This document shows positions 1-9,247 of a DNA stretch of 64,000 nt, in pieces. Position numbers and translations under genes: made by a program. The stretch comes from Pseudomonas farsensis (GTDB lineage: Bacteria > Pseudomonadota > Gammaproteobacteria > Pseudomonadales > Pseudomonadaceae), in assembly GCF_014268805.2 (NCBI RefSeq), contig NZ_JABWRF020000001.1, positions 992,001-1,056,000 of the forward strand. The letters are read 5' to 3'. Each line of letters starts with the position of its first letter. Positions within the stretch are counted from its first letter, which is position 1. Under the pieces are notes generated by a model, which saw nothing but the letters and a program-made list of their open reading frames with translations, had not been told where the DNA came from and searched no databases.

Positions 1-2
1 CG

Positions 3-1823
3 CAGGACCCAGGGCGTCAGGTCAAACTCGACTACCAGCAGTTCTCTCACCAGCTCGAAGAAAAGATCCGCGACAAGTTCCAGGCGCAGAACCCCAACGT
101 GAAGATCCACATCGTCGGTTTTGCAAAAAAGGTCGGCGACCTGATCGACGGCCTGGTGATGGTGGTGATGTTCTTTGGCGTGGCGTTGCTGATCACCTGG
201 GCACTGCTGTACTGGTTCACCTGGTGCATCCGCAGCACCATCGCCGTGCTGGTTACCACGCTGGTGGCGGTGGTCTGGCAGTTGGGGCTGATGCACGCGG
301 TCGGCTTTGGCCTGGACCCGTATTCGATGCTGGTGCCGTTTCTGATCTTCGCCATCGGTATTTCCCACGGGGTGCAGAAAATCAACGGCATCGCCTTGCA
401 GTCCAGCGACGCCGACAACGCCCTTACCGCTGCCCGGCGCACCTTCCGCCAGCTGTTCCTGCCCGGCATGATCGCCATCCTGGCCGATGCGGTGGGCTTC
501 ATCACCCTGCTGATCATCGATATCGGCGTTATTCGCGAGCTGGCCATCGGCGCGTCCATTGGCGTTGCAGTGATCGTGTTCACCAACCTGATCCTGCTGC
601 CGGTAGCTATCAGCTATGTCGGCATCAGCCAGAAGGCCATCGCCCGCAGCAAGAAGGACGCGACCTGCGAGCACCCGTTTTGGCGCTTGCTGTCCAACTT
701 TGCCAGCCCCAAGGTGGCGCCGGTTTCCATCGTGCTGGCGCTGCTGGCCTTCGGCGGCGGGCTCTGGTACAGCCAGAACCTCAAGATCGGCGACCTCGAC
801 CAGGGCGCCCCGGAGCTGCGCCCGGACTCGCGTTACAACCAGGACAACGCCTTCATCATCAACAACTACTCGACCAGTTCCGATGTGCTGGTGATCATGG
901 TCAAGACGCCTGCCGAGCAGTGTTCGGTGCATTCCACCCTGGCGCCCATCGATGAGCTGATGTGGACCATGAACAACACCCCAGGGGTGCAGTCGACCAT
1001 CTCGCTGGTAACGGTGTCCAAGCAGGTCATCAAGGGCATGAACGAGGGCAGCCTGAAGTGGGAGACGCTGTCGCGCAACCCGGACGTGCTCAACAACTCC
1101 ATCGCCCGCGCCGACGGCCTGTACAACGCCGATTGCTCGCTGGCACCGGTGCTGGTGTTCCTCAACGACCACAAGGCCGAAACCCTTGAACGGGTCACCG
1201 CAGCGGCCAAGGCCTTCGCCGACAGCCACAGCAAGGATGGCCTGCAGTTCCTGCTGGCCGCAGGCAACGCCGGTATCGAGGCCGCCACCAACGAGGTCAT
1301 CAAGTCAGCCGAGCTGACCATCCTGATCCTTGTGTACCTGTGTGTCGGGGTGATGTGCATGATCACCTTCCGCTCGTTTGCCGCAACCTTGTGCATCGTG
1401 CTGCCGCTGGTGCTGACGTCGGTGCTGGGCAACGCGCTGATGGCGTACATGGGCATCGGCGTGAAGGTGGCGACGCTGCCGGTGGTGGCCTTGGGGGTGG
1501 GTATCGGCGTGGACTACGGCATCTACATCTACAGCCGCCTGGAAAGCTTCCTGCGCGCCGGCCTGCCATTGCAGCAGGCCTATTACGAAACCCTGCGCTC
1601 TACCGGCAAGGCGGTGCTGTTCACCGGGCTGTGCCTGGCCATCGGGGTGTGCACCTGGATATTCTCGGCGATCAAGTTCCAGGCCGACATGGGCCTGATG
1701 CTGACCTTCATGCTGCTGTGGAACATGTTTGGCGCGCTGTGGTTGTTGCCGGCGTTGGCACGGTTCCTGATCAAGCCGCAGAAGCTTGCGGGCAAGCAGG
1801 GCGGTTCGATCTTCGCCCATTGA
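3..1823 (+). CDS. RND/MMPL-family exporter, C-terminal part (5' truncated by window edge)
   Basis: This is the C-terminal part of an inner-membrane RND-superfamily (MMPL/SSD-like) exporter. The reading frame is open from the first bases, so the start lies outside the window. Two membrane blocks are visible. The first (about codons 40-190) has hydrophobic helices around FFGVALLITWALLYW and the glycine-rich FAIGISHGVQKING motif. The second follows a periplasmic loop of roughly 200 residues and contains VVALGVGIGVDYGIYIYSRL, the typical RND TM4-like GxxxDY motif that carries the proton-relay aspartate. It ends in a short basic tail. Such single-polypeptide RND proteins in Pseudomonas often sit beside DUF1329/DUF1302 genes, which would be upstream of the window. 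The substrate cannot be deduced. A GC-rich hairpin follows the stop. Confidence 0.85.
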   Translation, partial: QDPGRQVKLDYQQFSHQLEEKIRDKFQAQNPNVKIHIVGFAKKVGDLIDGLVMVVMFFGVALLITWALLYWFTWCIRSTIAVLVTTLVAVVWQLGLMHAVGFGLDPYSMLVPFLIFAIGISHGVQKINGIALQSSDADNALTAARRTFRQLFLPGMIAILADAVGFITLLIIDIGVIRELAIGASIGVAVIVFTNLILLPVAISYVGISQKAIARSKKDATCEHPFWRLLSNFASPKVAPVSIVLALLAFGGGLWYSQNLKIGDLDQGAPELRPDSRYNQDNAFIINNYSTSSDVLVIMVKTPAEQCSVHSTLAPIDELMWTMNNTPGVQSTISLVTVSKQVIKGMNEGSLKWETLSRNPDVLNNSIARADGLYNADCSLAPVLVFLNDHKAETLERVTAAAKAFADSHSKDGLQFLLAAGNAGIEAATNEVIKSAELTILILVYLCVGVMCMITFRSFAATLCIVLPLVLTSVLGNALMAYMGIGVKVATLPVVALGVGIGVDYGIYIYSRLESFLRAGLPLQQAYYETLRSTGKAVLFTGLCLAIGVCTWIFSAIKFQADMGLMLTFMLLWNMFGALWLLPALARFLIKPQKLAGKQGGSIFAH

Positions 1824-1831
1824 GCAAAGGT

Positions 1832-1852
1832 CGGGGCCGCAATGCGGCCCCG
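1832..1852 (+). terminator. Hairpin after the RND exporter gene
   Basis: A nearly perfect GC-rich inverted repeat (CGGGGCCGC / GCGGCCCCG with a 3-base loop) starts 9 bases after the RND stop codon. It lacks a clear T-tract, so intrinsic termination is likely but not certain. Confidence 0.45.
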
Positions 1853-1890
1853 CTGGGTATAATGCCCGGCCTATTGTTCTGGAGGCCACC

Positions 1891-2178
1891 ATGACCCTCG
1901 CCAACGCCCTCGCAACCTGCGACATGCTTCTGATCGACGGCCTGCACGCCTTCGATTTCACCTTCGACGATGCCGGCCTGACCATCGAATGCATGGACGG
2001 CCGCCAACTGCGCCGCTGGGTGTTCAGCGCCGAGCAGGTGGGGGCCGCCAGCGTTGCAGGTGATACCTGGACCCTGGACTCTGCCGACGGCGAGCATCGT
2101 CTAGTCTGTATGAGTGCCTTTCGTGCCCCGGATGAAGACGACGATGAAGAACCGCTGGACGAACCTGTTGACCGCTAG
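1891..2178 (+). CDS. Small acidic conserved protein (DUF5629-like)
   Basis: A 95-residue soluble protein beginning MTLANALATCDML. The ATG at 1891 is preceded by GGAGG at 1881, an excellent ribosome-binding site, and was preferred over the longer open frame upstream. The protein reads like a small beta-rich domain with regular strand patterns (HAFDFTFDDAGLTIECMDG, RRWVFS, DTWTLDS, HRLVCMS). It ends in an acidic linker rich in D and E. It resembles the small uncharacterised Pseudomonas family DUF5629, as far as I can judge from memory. No catalytic motif or signal peptide is visible. The next gene starts inside its 3' end, so the two are probably translationally coupled. Function unknown. Confidence 0.7.
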   Translation: MTLANALATCDMLLIDGLHAFDFTFDDAGLTIECMDGRQLRRWVFSAEQVGAASVAGDTWTLDSADGEHRLVCMSAFRAPDEDDDEEPLDEPVDR

Positions 2179-3274
2179 CCTGATGAGCCTTTCGCTGGGC
2201 GCCAACGCCGCAACCTTGCTGGTGGGCAGCTACACCGATGGCGCCAGCCAAGGGATCTACCGCTATACCTTCGACCCGCGCAGCGGCCATATCGGTGCCA
2301 AGCCGCAGCAGGTGGTCGAGGCCGTCAGCCCCTCGTGGCTGGTGCTGTCTGCCGACCAGCGCCTGCTGTTCGCAGTCAATGAAACCGCCCGGGGCCATGC
2401 CAGCAGTTTTGCCATCGACGCCAAGGGCCAGCTAAGCCCCCTCAGCCAGGTGCCCAGCGACGGCGACGAGCCGACCCATGCCAGCTTGAGCCGCGATCAG
2501 CGTTACCTGTTCGTGGCCAACTACGCCGTTGCCCCAGACCCGGGGGGTAGCCTGGTGGTGCTGCCGGTGGACAAGGACGGCAAGCTGCAGCCAGCGGTGC
2601 AACAGCTGCGCCATGCGCCGAGCAAGGTCAACCCCGAGCGCCAGGCCGGTGCCCATGTGCACTCGGTGGTGCTGTCGCCCGATGGCAGCCACCTGTATGC
2701 CAGCGATCTGGGCGCTGACAAGGTGTTCATTTACCGCTACGACGGCGCCAGCCCCGAGCACCCCTTGAGCCCCGCGTTGCCCGCCTCGGTCAGCTTGCCG
2801 CCCGGCAGTGGGCCGCGCCATCTGCTGTTTGATGCCAAGGGGCAGCATGCCTACCTGACCTTGGAGATGTCTGCCGAAGTGGTGGTGTTCGAGGTCAAGG
2901 ACGGTGCCCTTGTCGAGCGTCAGCGGCTGCCACTGACCGAGCACACGCAAGCTGCAGCCAAGGCCGCCGGCGGCCTGCATCTGTCAGCGGACGGGCGTTT
3001 TTTGTACGTCAGTAACCGGGGTACGGCCAACCAGATCGTGGTGTTCGCGGTGGACAAGGCTGACGGCCAGTTGAGCCTGGTGCAACGGCGCTCCGTGGAC
3101 GGTGACCACCCCCGCGAATTTGCCCTGGCCCCAGGCGGGAAGTTCTTGCTGGTGGCCAACCAGAAAAGCGACCAGGTCGTAGTCATGCAGCGTGACCCGC
3201 GCAGCGGCAAACTGGGCGATACGGTGCAGAAGTTCGATCAGCCAGCGCCTTCGGATTTGAAGTTTCTCGACTGA
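2144..3274 (+). CDS. Secreted beta-propeller lactonase family protein (6-phosphogluconolactonase-like)
   Basis: A 376-residue protein with an N-terminal signal peptide (KNR, then a hydrophobic stretch, then GANA before ATLLVGSYTD). It then shows seven-bladed propeller repeats of the Lactonase family (PF10282, YbhE/Pgl type): LLVGSYTDGASQGIYRY, PSWLVLSADQRLLFAVNE, HASLSRDQRYLFVANY, HVHSVVLSPDGSHLYASDLG, PRHLLFDAKGQHAYLTLE, LHLSADGRFLYVSNRG and PREFALAPGGKFLLVANQ. The signal peptide argues against the cytosolic pentose-phosphate role of E. coli YbhE, so a periplasmic lactonase or binding role is inferred. The start at 2144 gives a normal signal-peptide length. An in-frame ATG at 2132 is the alternative. 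Either start lies inside the upstream DUF5629-like gene. Confidence 0.85.
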   Translation: MKNRWTNLLTASLMSLSLGANAATLLVGSYTDGASQGIYRYTFDPRSGHIGAKPQQVVEAVSPSWLVLSADQRLLFAVNETARGHASSFAIDAKGQLSPLSQVPSDGDEPTHASLSRDQRYLFVANYAVAPDPGGSLVVLPVDKDGKLQPAVQQLRHAPSKVNPERQAGAHVHSVVLSPDGSHLYASDLGADKVFIYRYDGASPEHPLSPALPASVSLPPGSGPRHLLFDAKGQHAYLTLEMSAEVVVFEVKDGALVERQRLPLTEHTQAAAKAAGGLHLSADGRFLYVSNRGTANQIVVFAVDKADGQLSLVQRRSVDGDHPREFALAPGGKFLLVANQKSDQVVVMQRDPRSGKLGDTVQKFDQPAPSDLKFLD

Positions 3275-3365
3275 TGGCGCTTTGCTTCGGTGAAATGCGT
3301 TAGTAGTGGCACTGCGCCATATGTTTTAATTGACGCTGTATTTTTGACTCATCGAGGGGCTGAGC

Positions 3366-3428
3366 ATGATGTGGCGTATTACAGCAGTAGTGCTATTGGT
3401 GATGTCTGCGCCGATCCTGGCGATCTGA
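3366..3428 (+). CDS. Possible 20-residue hydrophobic micropeptide
   Basis: A tiny open frame (MMWRITAVVLLVMSAPILAI) follows a GAGGGG purine tract at 3354-3359, seven bases before the ATG. It encodes one hydrophobic segment with a single early arginine and ends immediately at TGA. It lies in the gap between the lactonase and the convergent GST gene. It could be a membrane micropeptide or a chance frame. Only the good ribosome-binding site and the pure membrane-segment composition support it. Confidence 0.3.
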   Translation: MMWRITAVVLLVMSAPILAI

Positions 3429-3457
3429 GAGCTCAACCGGTGGTGGCGCAGGCTTGA

Positions 3458-4057
3458 TCACTTCGCCATCACCGCCTTGAACAACGCTGATTCCAGCCAG
3501 TGCTCCAGCCAGGTGCGCAAGCGCGGGTAGGGCGCTTGGGCGAACCACGCAGGTTCTACCCCGGCAAACTGGCGCAGCAGAGGCAGCAGCGCCGCATCGG
3601 CCAGGCTGGGGTGGTTGGCTAGCAGGTACGGGCTCCCTTCGAGCAGGCTTTCCAGCCTCGCCAGCCAGGTTTCGGCGTCCTGCCGATAATAGTCGCGAGA
3701 ATGCTGCGGGTATCGCTCGGCGTATTTGTACAGGTTCACCTGCGCCTTGAAGGTGCTGTCGTTGCAGGCAATCAACGCTTCGGCTTGCTCGGCGCCAGCC
3801 GCGTCTGCCATCAGGCGCCAATCGTCGGGGTCATGCCGGGCCAAGGCCCAGCGCATGATCTCAAGGCTCTCTTCCAGCACTTGAGCACCGGTATCGAGCA
3901 CCGGCACTGTGCCCTTGGGCGACAGTGCCAGCAGCTCGGCCGGCTTGTTCTTCATCGCCACTTCACACACCTGCACGTCACACTCGGCGTAGCGCAGTGC
4001 CAGGCGTGCGCGCATCGCCCAGGGGCAGCGGCGGAACGAGTACAGGATCAACCGCAC
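3458..4057 (-). CDS. Glutathione S-transferase family protein
   Basis: A 199-residue two-domain GST-fold protein. The thioredoxin-like N-domain opens with LILYSFRRCPWAMRARLAL. The CPWA segment sits where GRX/omega-like GSTs carry their catalytic cysteine. It continues with the cis-proline region KGTVPVLDTG and the glutathione gamma-glutamyl contact LEESLEI. The alpha-helical C-domain contains the family N-capping motif region SLADAALLPLLRQF. The start is a GTG at 4055-4057, inside the last codons of sbcC (10-base overlap), so it is probably translated as the last gene of the sbcD-sbcC-GST unit. The substrate is unknown. Confidence 0.85.
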   Translation of the reverse strand: MRLILYSFRRCPWAMRARLALRYAECDVQVCEVAMKNKPAELLALSPKGTVPVLDTGAQVLEESLEIMRWALARHDPDDWRLMADAAGAEQAEALIACNDSTFKAQVNLYKYAERYPQHSRDYYRQDAETWLARLESLLEGSPYLLANHPSLADAALLPLLRQFAGVEPAWFAQAPYPRLRTWLEHWLESALFKAVMAK

Positions 4058-7000
4058 ACCTCGACATCACTCAGGCCGTTACCTTGGCGCCGAACCTGGA
4101 TCTGCACCGGGATCCGCTCGTGCATTTCTTGCACGTGGGAAATGACCGCCACCTTGCGGCCTTGGGCCTGCAGGCCGTCCAGCGCGTCCATCGCCAGTTG
4201 CAGCGACTCGGGGTCGAGGCTGCCGAAGCCCTCGTCGATGAACAGCGACTCGATGCGCAAGGTGCTGGAGGCCATCGACGCCAGGCCTAGGGCCAGGGCC
4301 AGCGATACCAGGAAGGTTTCACCGCCCGACAGCGAGTGCACCGAGCGCATCTCGTCCCCCATCTCGGTGTCCAGCACCAGCAGGCCAAGGGCACTGCCGC
4401 CGCGCTTGAGGCGGTAGCGCCTGGCCAGCTGGCGCAGTTGGCTGTTGGCATGGTGCAGCAGCAGGTCGAGGTTGTAGCCTTGGGCGATCTTGCGGAACAC
4501 ATCGCCTGAGGCCGAGCCGATCAGGCTGTTCAGCCGCGCCCAGCGCTGCCATTGCTGGTAGGCTTGGTCGATCTGTTCGTTGAGTGCGGCACAGGCCTGC
4601 TGACGACGTTGGTCGTCGGCCTGGCGGGCACGCAGTTCGGCGCATTGCTGCTCCTGGCCGGCCAGTTGCTGCTGCAGGTCGGCAAGGCTCTGTTCGAGGG
4701 TTTCGACCGGCAGTTCGGCGTGGGCCTGGGCGCTGTGCTGTTGCAGGCGTTGTTCACGCTCTTGCAACAACACGCGGCCCTGCTCGATGGCCTTGTCGGC
4801 GTTGTGCAACTGCTGGCGCAGCTCGGCCAGTTGCGTGTCGTCTATGGCCAGCAGGCGGTCAAGGCCGGCATCGTCAAGCTCGGGGTGTTCTGCTCGCCAC
4901 TGCGCGATCTGCGCTTGCAGTTGCTGGTGCTCCTGCTCCAGTGCTTGCTGGCGCTGATGATTGGCTTTGAGCTCACCGGCCAGTTGCACACCCTGGGTGC
5001 GCAGGTCCTGCACGTGTTGGGCGCTCTCGGCCTGGGCGCTGCGCGCTTGTTCCAGTTGTGTGTCGACGTGCTGCTGCCAGGCTTCGGCACTGGGGTGTTC
5101 ACCGAGCAATTCGGCCAGCGCGGCCTGCGCTTGCTGGCGCTGCGCCTCGGTGGTGGCGAGTTTTTGCTGCGCTTGTTGCAGGCTGAGCTGGCGGCTTTGC
5201 TGTTGGTCGCGCAGCTTGTCCAGTTGCTGCTGACGGGCCTGTTGTTCCTGCTGCTCGTCCTTGCGCTGGTCCAGTTGCTGGCGGCGCAGGACAATCTGCT
5301 GGTCGAGGCTGAGGAAGGCGTTGGCCGGGTCGTCGCGCAGCGCCTGGAGGATCTCGGCTGGCAGCACGCTGGCCAAGTCGTTCAGGCCTTGTTCGAGCTG
5401 CTGCTGATCGGCAGCCAGCGCCTGGTGCTGCTGGTCCAGATGGCGTTGGGCCTGCTGCTGCGCCTCGTTGGCCGCTTGCAGGCGCTGGCTGAGGCTGGCG
5501 GCTTCGCGTTGCAGTGCCAGCAGCGCGCTCTGGCGTTTCTCATCGCGGTCGATTTCTTCGCCCAGGCGCCGTAGCTGGCCATCGAGCCAGCTGCTACGGG
5601 CCTTGTCGTCCTGCGGCGCGAGGGCGGGCCACAGGGCGTGGGCCTGGAGTTGGCCTGCAAGCGGTTGCAACTGTTCACCCAGTTGCAGTTGTTGCTGCTG
5701 GTATTCCTTGAGCTGGGCATTGATCACGCCCAGTTGGGTGCGCAGTTCGACCAGCTTGCCGTTGAGCTGCTCAACCTGCTTTTGCGCGGCGTCTTCTTCG
5801 GCCTGATCGTGCCGGCCCAGGCTCTGCAGCAAGGCCTCGGGCTGATGGAATGGGTGCTCGGCACTGCCGCACACCGGGCAGGCTTCGCCGTCACGCAGCT
5901 GTGCGCGCAGGTCCTCGACGCTGCTGGTGCGCGCCAGGCGCTGGCGCTCGAGCAACTGCCGGGTCAGGGCCAGGGCTTGCTCGGCGGCTTGCAGTTCGGT
6001 TTTGGCTGCGGTGCCTTCGCCGATCAGTTGCTGGCGCTGCTGCATGGCCTGCTGTTGGCGCTCACGCAGGCTATCGAGGGTTTGGCGCAGTTCCAGGTCG
6101 CGGGCGTGCAGGCGCGACAGCTCTTCGACGGCGCGTTGCTGCTTGCGGTTGTCTTGCAGCATGCCGCCGAGCAGGTCGATCTGCTCGGCCAGGGCATGGG
6201 GTTCGGCGCCTGCTTCGCGAAAGAGCAGCTCGAAGCTGTCGCGTTGCGCTTGCAACTGCGCATTGGCCTGGCTGACCTGGGCTTGCAGGCCCGGCAGTTC
6301 TTCATGGCCTTTGCTCAGGCGCCCGCCAATCAGCATCACTTGCTTGAGCTGCGGCAGGTAGGCCTGCCAGGCGTCGGCCAGGCTTGCCAAGTGCGTGCTC
6401 TGGGCGAGGGCTGCGTCGATCTGCGCCAATTGTTGCAGGCTGCGCTGTTGGTTTTCGTCCAGTTGCTGAACCTGTTGCTGGGCTTCTTCGACAGCGGTGG
6501 CGGCTTGCTGGCAGGCCACGTTTTGCTCGGCAAGGTCGTTGTCGAGGCGGGCCAGATCGGCTTGGCCGGCAAAGGCCAGGCGTAGCTTCGGGGCGTCCTC
6601 GGCGTGTTTGGTCTGGTGTTGCTCAAGCGCCTGGCGAGCGCCGGCCAGGGCCTGCTCCTGTTCTTCGGTGCGCAGTTGCAGGGCAGACTGCTGCTGCTGT
6701 TGCTGGTCGATCTCGGCCAGCAACGGCAGCAATTGCGCCGCCAGGCTTTGCAGGCGATGGAACTGGTGGCGTTGCGGCGCCAGGCGTTCGAGGCGCTGCA
6801 GGTCCAGGCGTTGCCCGGCCATTTGCTGCCATTGCTGTTCGGCGCTTTCCAGCGCCTGGTGGGCCTCGCTGTGCTGGGCCTGCAATTGCTGTTGTTCATT
6901 CAGCCAGGCGCGTTGCTGTTCAAGCTGGCGCTGGCGCGCCTGGCCGGCCTTGAACTGCTGCTGCGCCTGCTCCAGCTCCAGGTCGAGCGCGGCGCGTGCT

Positions 7001-7692
7001 TCGGCATCCATCGGCAGCAGGTGCTCGGCCTGTTTTTTCAGGTCGCTGTGCGCTTCAGCGGTTTCGCGTGCCTTGCTGAATGCGCGTTGGCCCAGGCGGG
7101 TGTAGATCGCGGTATTGGTAAGCTTTTCCAGCAGTTCGCTGCGCTCACGGTCATCGGCCTTGAGGAAGGCGCCGAATTCGCTCTGGGCCAACATCACCGC
7201 ACGGGTGAACTGCTCGAAGTTCAGGCCCAGGCGCGCTTCGACCAGTTGCTTGTATTCGTTTTTGCCGCTGCCCAGCAGTTGCTCGGCGTCCAGGTCGTAC
7301 AGGCTCTGGCGGCTGTGCTGCAACTTGCCGTTGGCTTTCTCGCGGGCGCGGTTGGCTTCCCAGCGGGCGCGGTAACGGCGCCCGTCGATACCGATGAAAT
7401 CCACCTCGGCGAACCCGCTGCCGGTACCGCGCCGCAACAGGTTGCGCGGGTCGGAGGTGGGGATGTCGCCATCGGCGTCGGGCACCTTGGCTTCGCGGCC
7501 AATGTCGTTGAGCCTCGGCACGGTGCCGAACAGCGCCAGGCACAGGGCGTCGAGCAAGGTGCTCTTGCCGGCGCCGGTGGGGCCGGTGATGGCGAACAGC
7601 CCGGCGCTGGCCAGGGGCTCGGCAGTGAAGTCGATATCGACGGGGCCGGCAAGGGAGGCCAGGTTCTTCAGGCGGATGGCGAGAATCTTCAT
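4048..7692 (-). CDS. sbcC: Nuclease SbcCD ATPase subunit SbcC
   Basis: A 1214-residue SMC/Rad50-like ATPase that works with SbcD to cut DNA hairpins and process blocked double-strand ends. The N-terminal Walker A is GPTGAGKST (about residues 36-44). Two long glutamine-rich coiled-coil arms flank the zinc-hook motif CPVCG (Cys605 and Cys608). The C-terminal ATPase half has the signature LSGGETFLVSLALALG (about 1117-1132) and Walker B plus D-loop ESLFIDEGFGSLDPES. The length is slightly above that of the E. coli protein (about 1050), mostly from the coiled coil. The start overlaps the sbcD stop by four bases (ATGA). The low-complexity Q-rich arms create several long antisense frames that are not genes. 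Confidence 0.97.
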   Translation of the reverse strand: MKILAIRLKNLASLAGPVDIDFTAEPLASAGLFAITGPTGAGKSTLLDALCLALFGTVPRLNDIGREAKVPDADGDIPTSDPRNLLRRGTGSGFAEVDFIGIDGRRYRARWEANRAREKANGKLQHSRQSLYDLDAEQLLGSGKNEYKQLVEARLGLNFEQFTRAVMLAQSEFGAFLKADDRERSELLEKLTNTAIYTRLGQRAFSKARETAEAHSDLKKQAEHLLPMDAEARAALDLELEQAQQQFKAGQARQRQLEQQRAWLNEQQQLQAQHSEAHQALESAEQQWQQMAGQRLDLQRLERLAPQRHQFHRLQSLAAQLLPLLAEIDQQQQQQSALQLRTEEQEQALAGARQALEQHQTKHAEDAPKLRLAFAGQADLARLDNDLAEQNVACQQAATAVEEAQQQVQQLDENQQRSLQQLAQIDAALAQSTHLASLADAWQAYLPQLKQVMLIGGRLSKGHEELPGLQAQVSQANAQLQAQRDSFELLFREAGAEPHALAEQIDLLGGMLQDNRKQQRAVEELSRLHARDLELRQTLDSLRERQQQAMQQRQQLIGEGTAAKTELQAAEQALALTRQLLERQRLARTSSVEDLRAQLRDGEACPVCGSAEHPFHQPEALLQSLGRHDQAEEDAAQKQVEQLNGKLVELRTQLGVINAQLKEYQQQQLQLGEQLQPLAGQLQAHALWPALAPQDDKARSSWLDGQLRRLGEEIDRDEKRQSALLALQREAASLSQRLQAANEAQQQAQRHLDQQHQALAADQQQLEQGLNDLASVLPAEILQALRDDPANAFLSLDQQIVLRRQQLDQRKDEQQEQQARQQQLDKLRDQQQSRQLSLQQAQQKLATTEAQRQQAQAALAELLGEHPSAEAWQQHVDTQLEQARSAQAESAQHVQDLRTQGVQLAGELKANHQRQQALEQEHQQLQAQIAQWRAEHPELDDAGLDRLLAIDDTQLAELRQQLHNADKAIEQGRVLLQEREQRLQQHSAQAHAELPVETLEQSLADLQQQLAGQEQQCAELRARQADDQRRQQACAALNEQIDQAYQQWQRWARLNSLIGSASGDVFRKIAQGYNLDLLLHHANSQLRQLARRYRLKRGGSALGLLVLDTEMGDEMRSVHSLSGGETFLVSLALALGLASMASSTLRIESLFIDEGFGSLDPESLQLAMDALDGLQAQGRKVAVISHVQEMHERIPVQIQVRRQGNGLSDVEVCG

Positions 7693-8927
7693 GGCTGTTC
7701 CTCTTCTTGCAGCACGTCCTGCAGCAGCTCGGCGAAGTCGGCCAGGGCCTGCTCATCGGCGGGGCTGCCGTAGGCCTGCTCCCAGGCGCGGCCAAACAGG
7801 TCGTGCGGGGTCATCTGGGAAAGCTCGACAAAGGCTTGTGCGTCGTCTGTATCACGGCCTGCGCCTGCGTATTCGGCGCTGATGCGCACCAGCCGCACGG
7901 CTTTGCCTTGCAGGGCGTTTTCCAGTTGCAGGCGCAGGTCTGGCTGCGGTTCGTCCAGGCGTACCCGGACCTCAAGCCACGGCTGGCGGTTGGGGTCATC
8001 GAGCAGGTCGATCACCGGCAGTTCGGCGAGCTGTTCGAGCAGCTCGCTCAGCGGTGCCGGGCCCAGCCGTTGCAGGGCTACGGCGCGCGGCACCAGGCGC
8101 GGCTCAACGCTGACCAGTTCGCTGCCGTCGAGCTCGACCTCCAGCACCTGGTGCGGGTAGTTGATTTCGGCGAACGACAGCGGGATCGGCGCGCCGCTGT
8201 AGCGGATGCGCGCCTCGCGGTTGACCTTCTGCGGTTTGTGCAGATGGCCCAGGGCGACGTAAGCGATGGCCTTGTCGAACAAGCGCGCCGGCAGAGCCTC
8301 GGCGTTGCCGATGATCAGGCTGCGCTCGGAGTCTTCGCTGATGCTGCCGCCGGCCATGTGCGCATGGCTGATGGCAACCAACGCCTGGTCTTTCTTGCGT
8401 TTTTTCAGCGCCGCCTGGATAAGTTGCTCGTGCACCTGGGTGATGCCTTGCAGGTAGTCATCGCCAAGAGTGGGGCCGGTGACTTCGGCGGGGCGCAGGA
8501 AGGGCAGGGCCAGGCACCAGGCGCTGACTTTGCCACGGGCGTTGGTGAGTGGGATCAACAGGCGCTCGGCATCGAGCTGGCCCTCGTCGAGCCAGTGCAC
8601 GCGGCCCAGCGCATGGGTGCGCAGGCGACGCATCAAAGGCGCAGGCAGCTCGATGCGCGAACCGGAGTCGTGGTTGCCGGCAATCATCACGATGTCGAGT
8701 TTGGGCTGTTGCTCGTGGGCCTGGACGATAAAGTCGTATAGCCGTTCCTGGGCTTTGACCGGCGGGTTGACGGTGTCGAAGATATCGCCGGCGATCAGCA
8801 GGGCATCGGGGTTGCGCAGGCGCAGTTGGCCGAGCAGCCAGTCCAGGAAGCAATTGTGTTCGAAGTCGCGTTCCTGGCCGTGCAGGCTCTGGCCCAGGTG
8901 CCAGTCGGAGGTGTGAAACAGACGCAT
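7689..8927 (-). CDS. sbcD: Nuclease SbcCD nuclease subunit SbcD
   Basis: A 412-residue Mre11-type metallophosphoesterase, the Mn2+-dependent nuclease partner of SbcC. The calcineurin-like motifs appear in order: DWH (Asp8, His10), GDIFD (about 47-51), GNHD (about 84-87), SHAH (about 189) and GHLH (about 227). These supply the two-metal site. The C-terminal region is the SbcD capping and SbcC-binding part. It is first in a tightly packed sbcD-sbcC-GST operon, with a four-base overlap to sbcC. The ATG at 8927 begins MRLFHTSDWHLG, the canonical family start. Confidence 0.97.
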   Translation of the reverse strand: MRLFHTSDWHLGQSLHGQERDFEHNCFLDWLLGQLRLRNPDALLIAGDIFDTVNPPVKAQERLYDFIVQAHEQQPKLDIVMIAGNHDSGSRIELPAPLMRRLRTHALGRVHWLDEGQLDAERLLIPLTNARGKVSAWCLALPFLRPAEVTGPTLGDDYLQGITQVHEQLIQAALKKRKKDQALVAISHAHMAGGSISEDSERSLIIGNAEALPARLFDKAIAYVALGHLHKPQKVNREARIRYSGAPIPLSFAEINYPHQVLEVELDGSELVSVEPRLVPRAVALQRLGPAPLSELLEQLAELPVIDLLDDPNRQPWLEVRVRLDEPQPDLRLQLENALQGKAVRLVRISAEYAGAGRDTDDAQAFVELSQMTPHDLFGRAWEQAYGSPADEQALADFAELLQDVLQEEEQP

Positions 8928-9247
8928 GGGTGACCTGTAGGTGTCGAGTCGTTGCTTTTAAGGGGCACTCGCAGAGGGCGGCTATGGTAACCCAACTGGG
9001 CCGGTTGCAGCGCCTGAGCGATGGCAGCTTGTCCGCTCTGCGTGGGGGTGATTAAATATTTGGAAACAAGGATGTTGAATGAACCCCGCCTCTTGCCTGC
9101 CCCCACCTGCCTGCCCGTGGATGCCATTGCCGTTGCCTTGGCCCGGGGATTGCGCGTGGGCGCAGGCCGGGCGCGTTTTTTGACCCTGCTTGCGGCGGCA
9201 TGGATGCGCGCACCGCTTGCCTACTCGAAAGCCCCGAAGGAACGAAA
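8928..9247. other. Intergenic region between sbcD and the DUF2628 gene
   Basis: A 320-base divergent intergenic region that must hold both promoters. I see no convincing -35/-10 pair, operator palindrome or small gene. Only the ribosome-binding site AAGGAACG before 9248 is clear. Confidence 0.5.

Noticed and set aside
4552..7773. Long plus-strand open frames opposite sbcC (up to 389 codons)
   Set aside because: They mirror the Q/L/A-rich coiled-coil codons of sbcC, have leucine-rich low-complexity translations and no ribosome-binding sites.
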